From: Lingula anatina | Lineage: Eukaryota > Brachiopoda > Lingulata > Lingulida > Lingulidae | Direction: 5' to 3' | DNA: 64,000 nt | Assembly: GCF_001039355.2 (NCBI RefSeq) | Contig: NW_019775158.1 | Location: 348,827-412,826 of the forward strand | In this document: one piece after another, positions 31,748 through 44,066 of the stretch | Position numbering within the stretch: position 1 is the stretch's first letter | Layout of the letters: the number at the start of each line of letters is the position of its first letter | Translations under genes and position numbers: made by a program | Notes under the pieces: generated by a model | What the model was told of the DNA's origin: nothing | Seen by the model: the letters and a program-made list of their open reading frames with translations, nothing else | The model's database searches: none

Positions 31748-32619
31748 TTATCTAAAACGTCATCATATGGAATATTATATTCGTATTAAGATGAAAAAAC
31801 GGATATTGGAAGAAAGGCCAAAATAATCATTTTATTGAAAAATGTTATCTGTGCTTTCATAATTCTATTCTGAAGACTGAACAGTTAGCAGGTTTTGCTA
31901 TACCACCTGGTTCTGTTAAATAATCAGATAAAAAATCGTTAAGCGTCTAAGCGAAGGTTATGGAAGAGTGTGAAGCAGAGGATTTCATTTTTAACTCAAG
32001 TGTCAACCAAATAAGTAAACAAGTATAGGATGAAAACAACGTAAAAATTATAATAATATATAATTATTATAAAGTAGGCCTAAACAAGAACACGGCCAAT
32101 AGCTATCTTTATAGTTCTAGAGAAAATTCCCTTTTTTGGCATTTTAATTTGCTGTGCATGGTAAATCCCCAGAAGACATTGAAGTTTAAGGGGGAGATGT
32201 ACCGGGTATGCGCTTTTAAAACAGTTAAAAATCATCTATTTATTTTGAATAAAACGTATCGAAAATTATGCGGGAACTACTTATTTATTTATATTTTTAT
32301 TTATTATGCTGTTTATGTCTTATTACACGAAATGGGCATTTTGATTGACTTTAAAAAGTCGCCAGTAAAAAAAATCTTTGCCATAAAAATTCAAGCGCAT
32401 TACGGTCCTTGCTGAGCTACGATTGTGACATTGTGTTAGATGCGCCCCACATAAAGCCAAGACCATGGTCACATGATTTCCAAAATGGCGATACCCACAA
32501 GGTTGCCTTGGGTGGCGGGCAATCCTTAAAGAAACACTCTCTGATTACTCATCGGCACGCTTAATGGCAAAGAAACACCCCCATTTTAGTTCGCTTATCT
32601 AAAGTGAGCTGATACTAAA

Positions 32620-32636
32620 ATGTCGGACGACGAAAG
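32620..32636 (+). CDS. candidate first coding exon (M-S-D-D-E-R)
   Basis: ATG TCG GAC GAC GAA AG is followed by a strong donor GTAGGT. The short acidic start resembles the first exon of several muscle and cytoskeletal proteins, for example troponins, but six residues cannot identify a gene. No compatible downstream exon was found before the N at 33124. Confidence 0.3.
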
Positions 32637-33047
32637 GTAGGTATACAGATAAATAGAATATAGTTAGCGTTGAACTGTGCTTGCTGCAGACAAAAGTTCG
32701 CGCGATCTCTTCAAGTTCAACTAAGGTGTTGAGGCGATAGGTCTGTTGGTTTTTAACTACTAATAGCCCTCCCGGCACGAGCGCGTGATACTATTTGACC
32801 TTCGCGTGATATAGAGTCTCCTCGATTATATCAGTCGTCATACAGTACCGGCAGAGATATAATATATATCGCCAGGGGTTAATGTTTAACATGGGTCTAA
32901 AATGATAAAGATTGATTGGTGGTTAGCAAGGCGCGCGACGCTTTATCTGTTGGTCTCATCTTCTCCACTGCCCTCTGGTGTACGCCCTCTCTATAGCCTT
33001 AGCCTGAAGACTATTTTATTTAACACGTCCGATTTTATTTAACATGT

Positions 33048-33123
33048 ATAAGAGCGCATTCTCAACGAATTAAGCCAGGCTTTACAAAGCCGGTGACCTA
33101 AAAATGGCGGACGAACATGAAAG
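33048..33123 (+). CDS. TATA-type promoter and truncated first coding exon (M-A-D-E-H-E)
   Basis: TATAAGAG at about 33047-33054 precedes ATG GCG GAC GAA CAT GAA AG at 33104-33123, which then runs into the single N at 33124. After the N the sequence is a transposon fragment, so the exon and its donor are cut by the join. It has the same layout as the candidate exon at 32620-32636, about 480 bp upstream; the two could be alternative first exons of one gene. Confidence 0.3.
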
Positions 33124-33124
33124 N

Positions 33125-33263
33125 AAACTTTTTTAGAAAAAAACCAGGGACTAACTTTGAATGTAAACATGGATTCATTAACCATTGGTAAATATGGAAA
33201 AATTGTTGTTTACTCCAGGAAAATTCATTTTTTGGCAAAAATGAAAGGTTATTATCCCTTTAA
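33125..33263 (-). mobile_element. truncated copy of the TTAA-flanked MITE
   Basis: This is the reverse-complement relative of 41229-41370. It shares GATTCATTAACCATTGGTAA and ends in TTATCCCTTTAA. Its other end is missing at the N at 33124. Confidence 0.75.
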
Positions 33264-33418
33264 TATTGAATTTCCGCAAACTAATGATACAATTTACAAC
33301 AAATCAAATCTTAACTGGTTTTGATTATGTTTTTAAGTATCAAAATTAACTGTGTAAAAAGCGTGGAGTGTTACAAGTCAAAATAAAAGGCACATAGTGT
33401 AGTCCACAGTGTGCTCAC

Positions 33419-36400
33419 CTCATTGGTGTTCCATCGGTGTCTTTCTCGAGGCATCTCTTGTGCAGAAGGGAGATCATCTAAACCTTTGGGTAACATCAGA
33501 CCTGACTTCACTTCTGGAAGTACACAGAATAGAGCTGTGTTAGGTGAGACAACAGTGTGTTAGGTTAAACAAGATTGTGTTAGGTGAGCCATGAGTGTGT
33601 TAGATGAGACAAGATTGTGTTAGGTGAGACAGCAGTGTGTTAGGTGAGACAGCAGTGTGTTAGATGAGGCAAGAGTGTGTTAGGTGAGACAGCAGTGTGT
33701 AAGGTGAGACAGCAGTGTGTTAGATGAGGCAAGAGTGTGTTAGGTGAGACAGCAGTGTGTAAGGTGAGGTATGAATGTGTTAGGTGAGACAGCAGTGTGT
33801 TAGTTGAGAATGTGTTAGGTGAGACGAGTATGTTAGGTGAGACAATATTATGTATGGTGACATAGCACCGAGTTAAGTAAGACACCACAACGGCAAATGC
33901 AAGGAAGGTGTGAATGAAAATACCAATTATTAGAACAAAAATATCAAACTCATTCAAGATGAGAATTATCCAAAACAGCTGGAAGTGGCATGACTTAATG
34001 GAAAATTGAGCAAGATTTTCTGGGATTAGGAGGAAAGAATGTCAGAAATAATGGCATACTAGTGCGTGTAGTGCAACAACAAATTTTATCCAGACATATG
34101 TTTCTAATCTTTTTCTTCCAAGACCTGTAAAATTGAAAACTTCTGCAAAACAGGGCATTTTCACTACTTTTTGACTATTACTTCTATATTGCTTACTAAG
34201 GGTGCATTCCCAGAGATTTAGATCGATCCAGAGATTTAGATTTAGATCGACCTAACTCCCTGGGGGTTCACGCCAGCCTAGCGCGCACTATAGTTAACTA
34301 AAACCATGAGTACCGCCAGCGTACACGCTGGTGGTACTAATTACCCCCTTATAGCTTTTAGTAGGCGGGACAGACGCTTAAGCCGGCTAAGCTGACAGTA
34401 ATCTAGTGAGACTCCCCACAGGGATAGATCGATCTAAAATCTATAAGAATGGGGTCTAAGATGGCATTGCCAGTGCACAGAGTTTAAGCCCTGATGTTAG
34501 AAGTTCGTCCCACATCACAAAATCTCTTTATCTGCAGTATTAACAACCTTTAAAAGCTATATTGGGAGGTTCCATTGTAGTGAAAATAATTAAATAAAAA
34601 AATTCAGGAATTGGACATAAGTGTGACTGTCAAATCAATGAGATAACACAGCACGCAGGCAATTGATTATATTATATGCTACAATATTTGCAGTTAATAA
34701 TGCATCACTAATGACTCTGAAAGTAATTCATTATCGCAGTGAGAATAGGAAAAAATGCTGCCACAAATTAGACATCAACGCTTAACAAATGTCACGCCTC
34801 CAACAGAAATCAAATATTTAACAGTCCATAGTGTTCTGTTTAGTGCTCCAATTCAAAATCCTAAAATATTCTCTCTGACTCATTACAGATGTATGAAATG
34901 GGGCGCCCATGAAAATGAAATATTAAATCACACTGTTTTTAGTTCTGTTCCATGATTCATAATCCCTCACTTTTGTTTTCGTCATTTAACAGAAACATGG
35001 AAATATGATTACCGCTAATTGAGGAAAGCATGACAGCTGTATATCAAGACAACATATCACTGGGGTTTAATTTGGGCTTACATATACCAACTGATTCAGC
35101 AACAAAACATGCTTCAAAAGCATGGTTTGGTCCCTAAGAAACAATTAACTTTATTTCCTATTACTATGTCATTTTCTAAAGCAACTGGCAAAAAACTTCA
35201 CAGCATAAACCAAGCCATTCATTGTTCTATCTGAGTTCAGTGTGATCATGTTTTGTTAGACTTTTAATGCAGCAAAAAGGCTCTTGGCCTGAACCAAAAT
35301 ATAGAGTAATCCACCTAAGTTCAATGTGAACACGTCTTGTGGAAGTTTTAATGAAGCAAGAAAGCTCCAGACTTGAGCCAAAATATACAGTAATTCATCT
35401 AAGTTCCATGTGAATATGTCTTTTGAAAGTTTTAATGAAGCAAAATGGCTCCAGGTTGAGATATAGTATAGAGCAGTTATGTATGTACTGTCTAAGTGAA
35501 CTCATCTTGTGTAACACCCCATTTCCATAGATTAGATCGACCTACTTTAGATCGACCTAACTCCCTGGGGGTTCACGCTAAATAGCTGTCAGCCGGGCGG
35601 ACACAAAAGTTAATTACCCCCTTACAGCTTGTAGTAGGCGGGACGGACATTTAAGTCGGATTATCTGAAAGTAATCTAGTGAGACTCCCCGCGGGGATAG
35701 ATCGATCTAAAATCTATGGAAATGGGGTCTAAGTGAACTCATCTTGTGTAAGTCTGAAAGAAGCAAGATGGCTTTAGGACTGAGACAAAATATAGATCAG
35801 TCCATATGAGTCCAGTGTGACCACACCTGGTGACTGTAATAAGCTAGCAAAATGACAGGGGTGGAGGGACATATAGAACAGATGTTATCTGCTCCAAAGT
35901 CACGGGTTAAAAAACATGTCTCTTTTTTTTTCTTAACCATCTGTATTTTAAGTGCTTTATCCTTCATGTTATCAGCTAATGTGTGCCGTGACAGTTGTTA
36001 TTACTGAACTTCCCTTTCCATTTATAAATTTACCAGTAACCTTTTTTTAAAACTCTTCTTTGTAAATAAAACGACAAACCTGAATGTCATGGCTTAATCA
36101 AATTCCAGATTAAGGGAACATGGTTAGTGAGCAAAATGTCTATATTATAAATATTAGTTTATAGTTGAATGGTTCATTATTAAAAAAATTAAAAATATGC
36201 TAGTACAGACATGACTATAAAGAAGGAAGAACATTGGGGAAAATTAAATATAAATAGTATATGCATAACAATGTTTTTGTTGGTAGGAGACTATATTCAT
36301 CATAACATATTCACACTTAATAACTTTTATAATACTAAGACAAGAAGTAATTTTAACAATCAGTTTCATCACACCTCAACAAAAATTTTGATATAAAAAT

Positions 36401-38017
36401 GAAAATGGAAAATAACAAGTGCACTGACAAAATGATTTTTTTTAGCTTGAAACACACATGTACGTGATGACACTAGTTTACAATAAAAAAAAAACCAACA
36501 CTGTTGACTTGGTTCTCCGTAAAAAAAACAACACGTCAAAAATGCCGTCATCTAATAGACGTACTAGTACTTTCCAAGTACAATTGCCACATACACACAC
36601 AGCTTGCCTGACTGTGAACTGAGATATATTGAAAACATGGAGAACCCGTGTAACATGCACTGGATAGTGCGTATTGATTGGAGCTCCAGGAAAAATTAAT
36701 TTCAAATCCCGAGAGCCGTGCGAGGCAGGCCACGGTTTCAGTATTACTGCACTGCTGGAGATTATACACAGGCTGTTAGAATACTGATATGGTTTAAAGT
36801 GAAAGATTGGAGAATGGAGGGATTAGTACTTTGATCTTTGGTCAGTCACACACATTCTCTCTCTCTCTCTCTCTCTCTCCACAAACAAATAAATAATGAG
36901 GAAAGCATGACAGCTGTATATCAAGAAATCATTAAATAATGATTTCACAGCTTAAAATTGTCCCCCATGTGAGCCAACTATCTTTGTGAAAATAAAAAAA
37001 GGTTAGAATGACTGAAGACAAAAGCTGAGACTTAGGTTGAAGCCGATCTTGGTACCTTAGCCATATTTCAGAGGGTTAGTTATTTCTGACTGCTAGTGTC
37101 ACCAATTGCAAGTTGCCTGTAGCCAGTTTCAGAAAACTACTTTAGTCTGAAAAATTGGTCTAAACTTTTCNTCACCAATTGCAAGTTGCCTGTAGCCAGT
37201 TTCAGAAAACTACTTTAGTCTGAAAAATTGGTCTAAACTTTTCAACAAAAAATTGGTCTGTTTTAGTTCTTCAGGTCAAGAAAATTTCAGAGTAGCTCAC
37301 ATAAATAAGGTAAGTACTTGTCCGAAACATTAGGTACATCTGTTTTTTATATAATATAAAAACAGGTGTGATATTTAATTTAAAGATACTCTTTTACAGA
37401 ATACCTCTAATTAGGACTTTGTCTTACTTCTAAATGTTTTGACCAATATTTTTAGACTTAAGTTCCTTACATGTAAAACAGCCACCTGCCTTTTCACATT
37501 TAACAACCTAGGCTTAGCCTATTAAGCCTATTAATTAAAATTCTTATAATTGAAGTGCAGCCAGCCATTGAGACTGCCACCAGTTTTTATTACAGATCTG
37601 CATCAATCTCAAAAACAATAGTTGGAAAAATTTCATCTCTGTATAAAGTCTTGCCCCTACCCCCCCCCCCCAACACATAAAATACTGACTGTACTGACCT
37701 GTGCTGACACCTAGGGAAGTGTCCACCGCAGTGGCTATCTGTGGGGCTGTAATGACCACCCTCTGGTCAACCACATGATACTGACCGCTGCCGCTGGTGT
37801 GATTCATGGTGTCCAGCGTCTGGAACTGACCGCCTCGCCTGTTCACAACAGCAGTGTCCAGTTGACGGAACTGACCAGTACCACCTCCAATCTCTAGAGG
37901 CCGGAGATGTTGACCGGTGTTAGTCCCTGCGTCCAAAGTCTGAAACTGACCAGTGGCCGTATTCCCCCCGGGGTCTAGCTGGGGCGGGAACTGGCCTAAC
38001 TGCCCACTATGGTTCAT
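33419..38017 (-). CDS. CAMTA: calmodulin-binding transcription activator, N-terminal fragment
   Basis: Two coding exons on the minus strand, 38017-37699 and 33513-33419, join in phase 1 and give 138 residues. The first 105 residues are a novel low-complexity region with repeats of the type GQFxxLD (GQFPPQLD, GQFQTLD twice, GQFRQLD, GQYHVVD). The second exon reads VKSGLMLPKGLDDLPSAQEM then PRERHRWNTNE. This matches the entry into the CG-1 DNA-binding domain of animal CAMTA proteins (LPKKLLECLP..., RHRWNTNEEIAAYL). CAMTAs are nuclear factors that bind CGCG-type DNA and calmodulin. A TGA two codons before the ATG closes the frame. The rest of CG-1, TIG, ankyrin and IQ parts are not in the window; the N at 33124 probably ends this locus. 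DNAJC11 is head-to-head with it. Confidence 0.85.
33536..33845. repeat. about 20-bp minisatellite, GTGTGTTAGGTGAGACAGCA
   Basis: About 15 units of GTGTGTTAGGTGAGACAGCA, with variants (AGATGAGGCAAGA, AACAAGATT), lie just upstream, in CAMTA sense, of its exon 2. The translated frame of 105 residues on the minus strand is an artefact of the repeat. Confidence 0.9.
34201..34455. mobile_element. GATCGATC-ended MITE, copy 1
   Basis: Terminal inverted segments (CATTCCCAGAGATTTAGATC and GATCTAAAATCTATAAGAAT) enclose about 255 bp. The interior GACCTAACTCCCTGGGGGTT, AATTACCCCCTTA, AGTAGGCGGGAC and GTAATCTAGTGAGACTCCCC are shared with the copy at 35516. CTAAG flanks both sides and could be the target duplication. 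Confidence 0.65.
35231..35835. repeat. about 84-bp tandem repeat, roughly five diverged units
   Basis: Units begin near 35231, 35314, 35399, 35492 and 35813. The theme is CTAAGTTCAATGTGAACACG, then GTTTTAATGAAGCAA, GGCTCCAG and AAAATATAGAGTAAT. The fourth unit is interrupted by the MITE at 35516-35727. Confidence 0.7.
35516..35727. mobile_element. GATCGATC-ended MITE, copy 2, with 24-bp flanking duplication
   Basis: About 212 bp with terminal inverted repeats ACCCCATTTCCATAGAT and ATCTATGGAAATGGGG. It is inserted in the 84-bp tandem array. The 24 bases at 35491-35514 recur exactly at 35728-35751. It is most simply a target-site duplication, although the host array is itself repetitive. Confidence 0.7.
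37099..37243. repeat. exact 72-bp duplication across a single N
   Basis: Positions 37099-37170 and 37172-37243 are identical and separated only by the N at 37171. This looks like an unmerged contig overlap in a CAMTA intron. Confidence 0.9.
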
Positions 38018-40029
38018 TTCAACTCAGTAAGAGAACGTGTGCAAGGCTGTTTGGGCTCCTGGCGTCATTGTAACTGTAAAATAAATCAATAAACAAAGCT
38101 ATAAATACGTATCATGTATGGCTTCATTGTTTGTCGTGATATTGTGTTCTTTTCAGCTCAAAGTGCAGTGTAGAGATCAATTCAAGATGGTAGTTATGAT
38201 TTTTTAAAACCCCTGTCTAGCTTCTTCGATTATCTCATAACAGAAATCTTTCAGCTCGTATTTATTTCCATCTAGATAGTTAAATTACCAACATTAGCAC
38301 CAGGAGAAGCTGATAAAAATACAATGGTGCATTAAAGTCAATCATGAATTAGAATTTAAGGTGCTGAAAATGACTTACTACTGAAATACATAGACTACTT
38401 TCTATTAATGGAGGATCAAGTAAATGTGCTTGTAGCTGACTATGTAAGATGTAGCACTTTTCTCACAATTAACATATTAATATATATTTGATAATTGCAT
38501 TGCCTCAAAATCTCTACAGCACAATGGAGAAATATTGAGAGCTTTCTGATACAGATGTTTTAAAATGATTTTTTTTTACATGTAACACGCCACAATCTGT
38601 TATTCATGAATTGGGACATGCTTTTACTCAAAATGAAAGATCCTGAAATGATTGGCATGTTACTGCATTTCAAAGAACATTTGGCAATGAAAAGTCAAAT
38701 TCTGGCAAGAAAACAAATTCTAGCTCACCTCAAAAATTCTAAAATGCCTGGTACATTGCACAGTGCAAAGCTCACTTGGCTGTTAAAAGGTGATGTTTGG
38801 CTTCAAAACAAGAATTAACACAAGTGAATTCTTCTAATGAGATGTAATTTGCAACAATGCAGCTCTTGAGAAAACCAGGCTCATTAATATTTTTATCCCA
38901 CCTTACCTTTCTTCGCAGGTCTTGTCGCTGACTTATTTCTGAGAATTGAGGATTAATTTCATCCAGGCACTGGTAGCCTTGGATTTATGGCGAAAACAGC
39001 ATTTTTTCTTTCTTTACAACAAGGAATGAGTTTGGTGACAGAGGCTGAAATAAAATAAAAAAAAAATCTTTCCTGAGAGAAATTTTCCAATAAATTGAAT
39101 GTCACTAACTAAGCAATATAACTACCTGTACTCATATAACTTATCAGGCACAGCTTAATAATACACCATGGCTGCAGAGATGCAATATTTATTGTGCGAA
39201 AAAGACCTCATATTACGAGAAACTGCCTCTGTTTGGTCAATTATTCAGTAATTATCCAACAATTGGAAGAGGTCAGAAGGTCTGAACATCTGCCTGGACA
39301 TCAACCTTCCTGGGAAAGATTTTCATTGCTTGTGTGTCTAGAACTCAATATAAATAGATATTTACCTAGGATATGAAAATTGTCATCAAATAATGAAGCT
39401 TCCCCCCCCCCCCAAAAAAAAAAAAGGAAAATAAAATAAAATAATCAAATAAATGTGAAATTGTCACATTATTCAGAGTGCAGAGAGTAGAAAGTAAATA
39501 CTCATAGCATATTTTGCATTTATAATGTGTCACAAAGATATTCACTCGAACAGAGACCAAACTCACTTTTTAAAACTTTACAATGACTTATTTCTGATAA
39601 TATCTATGAAAGATGTTGGTTTGACAAATTCACTATTTTAACACACAATTTGGCTGTGATCTTCAACTTTTCTAAGTCCACATGTAATGTTCTATGACCT
39701 AAGTTGCTAATGCTCAACCAATTCTTTATCGATCAATTGACGCCACATATTTTCAGAAGTGCCCCAGGACCTATGGCCCATCTATTGCTGCACTTATCTT
39801 AAGTACAGTAATATGCAGGGCCAGATCCAAGATTATTTGTTTGGAGGGGTCCAGTTTTTAAGAATGACAGGCCTTAGATGCGAAGCCGAAGCCGATCCAT
39901 GGTGTGGGGTTCAGTGTTTTGGAGGGCAAACAGTGCCATTTGGTACAGTATAGAACTATGATTTGAACAGCTCTTCCAAAATTCTAATATCATGAGGGGA
40001 ATATTGGCGTTATTTTTTTCCAGAAACCA

Positions 40030-40100
40030 AAGGGGCGGGGGGGGGGGGGGGGGGGGTAGGCCCCCCCCTGACAACCCCCCTTAATCCACCACTGATGTGA
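40030..40100. repeat. G-run/C-run hairpin of a decayed element
   Basis: A run of about 20 Gs followed by TAGGCCCCCCCC, in a context ending CCCCCTTAATCCACCACTG. It is similar to other GGGG-bracketed repeats in the window. Confidence 0.45.
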
Positions 40101-41228
40101 TCCCTCATAATTTGCATAGTACTTTGTTGATTGATTTAATATTTTACAGTTATGATGTGGACATTTTACAACTTATCTGAATTATAAATGCAAAGATGCA
40201 AGTAAGGCAATGCTCACAATATAAGAAATCAATTTCAGCAAATACCCCCCAAAAACCTGCAATTCTTTAGATGTGTTCGAGATAAACAGTAATTGATCAG
40301 TACAGAGAAACACTTTGCAGTCTTCTGTCAGAAAAGAATTTAATCAACTGTTTTATGCTTACTGCCAGTTTTGGTGTCTTCTTAAAAAGAACAGGTAAAA
40401 TTAGACAGATTTCTTACACTCAAATTATGCCATTTAACCTCAATCCCCAATGAAGTTGATACAAGGGAAGCAGACATATTGGAGTGCAAAAGTATGACTC
40501 TTTATTTTAGCTTTTACTGGAGGTGGAGGGAGACTAAACAACTTCATGAACAAATTTTTTTCAACAAAAAACTGTTCACAAGCGACGAGAAAGTAATCAA
40601 TATACTTCACAAAAAAGATCCAAAAAGATGGCAATTATAATCTTGAACAAAAAAACTTAAACAAAACAATTCCGCCTCATTTGACAGGTTATGGCATTCT
40701 TTACTGACAAAACATTCAAGAAAAAAAGATATATCCTTACTGCAATATGTAAGCAGACTTCAGGTATTAAAATTAGCTAACATTATTACGCTTGGGCACC
40801 AACATATAAAGAACGCCAATAATACTGCCATCGTAATAACTCTGTAAAAACTCAACCCACAATATGCACAACAACAGCTCCTTTGGAATAATTGCCTCAG
40901 ACTTATTCACTCACTCACATAAAAGCAAACAACTGGTCGCCATTGTAATCATGACAATACCAAGACCCACTTTTCTTTTTTTATAATAAAGAATTGAAAA
41001 TATCGATCTTGTGTCGCCGCAGCCTCTGATCACTACCAGGTCAAGGTTGCAACTTCAAATGACCTTTACAAGACCAATAAATGTAGCCAATGTAGCTTAA
41101 AGTATGTACTAATTTTTAAGAGTTTTTTATTCTTTTTTATTTATTTTTTTTTTTTTTGCATATTTTTCCTTTCTCTTTTAATCAACAAATTTAGAGACGT
41201 GTCACTAAGGCACTTGTAAGATTCTGTG

Positions 41229-41545
41229 TTAAAGGGATAACAACTGTTCATTTTAGCCAAAAAAAAAGATTTTCCAGGTGTAAAAAAACAATTTTCCCAT
41301 ACTTACCAATGGTTAATGAATCTGTTTGAGCATTCGAAGTTAGTCCATGCTTTTTTAAAACCTTTTTTTTTGTAATAATCTCTTGAGAGGTCACATGATG
41401 CCGTGATAAGCATGACAAGAATAATTGTTATAACTGCTGTTTTGGAGGTAAAAGAGAATTTATGACTACATTTCTTTGAGTTGTTTGCATGGTATTTATT
41501 GTGAAATATGAATCTCAATTGGACAGTGAGATGTTATCCCTTTAA
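41229..41545. mobile_element. 317-bp MITE with TTAAAGGGATAACA inverted ends
   Basis: Perfect terminal inverted repeats TTAAAGGGATAAC (41229-41241) and GTTATCCCTTTAA (41533-41545). TTAA at each edge is likely the target duplication, as in piggyBac or Kolobok-type elements. A truncated inverted relative lies at 33125-33263. It has no transposase. Confidence 0.75.
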
Positions 41546-43661
41546 ATACATAAAGGTTGAAAAGCATTGAAGTTATGGTCAATTTATATAAAACTCTTTG
41601 TGACTTATTTCCCATTGGCCCTGTCTCATACACATTCAAAATAGGTCTCAAGTAATTACTTTACCAGCCAAACTTTTAAGCTACTAGCCAAGGTGGTGAA
41701 TGAAGAACAATCGGCTCATTTCTAATTGTATTATTCTCAATCTGTGCCAGAAATGTACTAGTACACAATCCCTCGATAAGGCAAGTGGTTCATAAGCTTA
41801 AAAATTCAACTTTTTTCAAAAACATTAACAACTGCCATTTATTATTAATAAACCTTCTAAATGTACTCAAAATGTACTAGTATCATATAATATCATTCCC
41901 TGACCCTATTTTCTATTTGATCCATTTCATTTTGAGTAGCAGTAAGGGACTTCAGCAAAAAAATACATTATTCCATTTTTGACTTATGTATGGGAAATTT
42001 GTGAAACATGACATCTTCGGAACCTAATGCTTTTCTACATAAACCTTCCACATTGGAGTTTACAAAAATGTCACAGTACAGCGATGATGCAGTGCTGTTT
42101 ATGTTAGCGTGAACATGGATGATTGCAAGAGACTAAACCAAGATAGTGACATAGTATTGATCTTTTTTTTCCTTGAGCTACATTGTGGCATATAATGATG
42201 CAACAATTGCATGGTGTCCTTTTGCAAGATTGCCAGGACAGCGCTAACACTTGTCAATTGAACCTAATGCTAAAACTGACTTTGATTGGCTAAACAAAAA
42301 GAGCTTGATTTGACTTGTTTTAGTCAAATTGTTACCATCTGGATAAAAAAAAATTGGCAAAAAAAGTGATTTGGCTAAGCAAAAAAAAAAAAAAAAAAAA
42401 AATGCTAACACTACCACAGGATTGCTTTTCAAAATACATAACACTCATTGATTTTATATTTCCCTTTTGTTCACTTACCCATAGCAGTAATTTTAAATTT
42501 CATCCCAATCAAACTTTTTTACTTTAAAAGGATCTAAAGTACCCATAAATGTATGATGTCTATCAAAAATGTACAAGTTTAAATCCATACTTATTTTTGT
42601 CGCAATGTTCTTTGCTTGAAACATCATAACAAATCATGTTGCACAAATCAATTTTTTAACAAAAAGGAACCAGAGGGAAATGTTTCTAATCCTCCTGAAC
42701 ACCATATCAACCTGGCAACACATGTATAATTAAAGAGGAAGCAATAGTGCAAGCTATTTTCGATGTCCCTGTAGAATTTTTTTCCGTGGTCTGTGTCAGT
42801 GTTCAGCGCAGTTCTGACAAGGAATGTTTTAGGCCGCATTCAGAACAGATGATCTGGGGACTAAATATGGCCGACCCCACTAAAAAAGCAAGCCACCTAA
42901 TTCCCTGACAGTCTCCCTGCCTCCACACGTGCCAATAAAAATGTTTTGAATGATATAGTTACTGACAGATGTTACATTTGACACAGTGGCGGATTGAATA
43001 AATGGTACGTGACATGACTTGCAGGCTAAAAACTGGCATGAATTTTAATATATAAATGTAAGCATGTAAATTTATCTAAAATTTATAAATGTTTTGTGAG
43101 CCATCCTATATCTGTTATGAGCATTACTGTGTCCAGAGTTACATCATAATATGTCAACTGGGCAGCCATCTCTGTCAGTTATTTACCCAGCAAAACTGCA
43201 CTCTTTTATCTTTGTGTGATTTGCAATATGTAGGGAATATAATACTAGTAGGTCTTTCAACCAGTAATAATCAGGCAAATTATTATTGTTGGTGGAAACC
43301 TGTTATTTTCAATGGCACCTTTTTGCAAAGGGTCACATAAATATGAAAAAAAAATTCTAAAACATACCACCAAAAATTTTTACTTTATGAAAAAAAAAAA
43401 AAACTAAAAACTTCTTAGTTAAAATGATTCTAAACGTGCCCCATACCATCGACGTTCATAAAAAAAGCCGATGTTCAAAACAAGTGATATCCCATGAGAC
43501 AAACTGATCATTGACTGTTCCACGTTAATTTATTGGTTATACCCCAGCAAAGCCAGTACAAATACTTATTTGAAGGAATTGATCTTCACACTACAGTTGA
43601 TTTCCCTTGGCTTTCTACAAACCACGGCCTCTCTCAAGATGGCCGTTCACCATTTTGGTCC

Positions 43662-44066
43662 AAGATTTGTTCACAACTGGTCCAACTTGAACTTCACTTT
43701 GTTCTAAGATCTGTTCATAACTGGTGCAACTTGAACTTTATCTTTTTCTGAAACATGTTCACAACTAGTCCAACTTGAACTTCACCTTGTTCTAAGACCT
43801 GATCATAACTGGTCCAACTTGATCTTTACCTCATTCTAAAACCTGTTCACAACTGGTCCAACATGAAATACACCTTGTTCTAAGACCTGTTCACAACTGG
43901 TGCAACTTCAACCTTACACTGTTCTCAGACCTGTTCACAAGTGGCCCAGCTTGAACTTGACCTTGTTTTAGGGCCTGTTCACAACAGGTGCAACTTCATC
44001 TACACCTTGTTCCAAGACAAGTTTACAACTGATCCAACCTGAACTACACCTTGTTCCAGGACAGGT
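43662..44066. repeat. about 43-bp minisatellite, nine to ten units
   Basis: The unit is close to AGACCTGTTCACAACTGGTC followed by CAACTTGAACTTCACCTTGT and TCTA. It lies in the presumed CAMTA first intron. Units differ by 10-25 percent, so this is an old array. The overlapping short frames are not genes. Confidence 0.9.

Noticed and set aside
33536-33845. CRISPR-like array of short repeats
   Set aside because: Units are contiguous with no unique spacers, in a eukaryotic intron; it is a minisatellite.
33640-33957. 105-codon minus-strand frame with LTH/VSPNT repeats
   Set aside because: It is a product of the 20-bp minisatellite, with no start context or splice signals.
38606-38818. 70-codon plus-strand frame, Met/Lys/Leu rich
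   Set aside because: AT-rich intronic sequence with no start context, acceptor or donor and no recognised motif.
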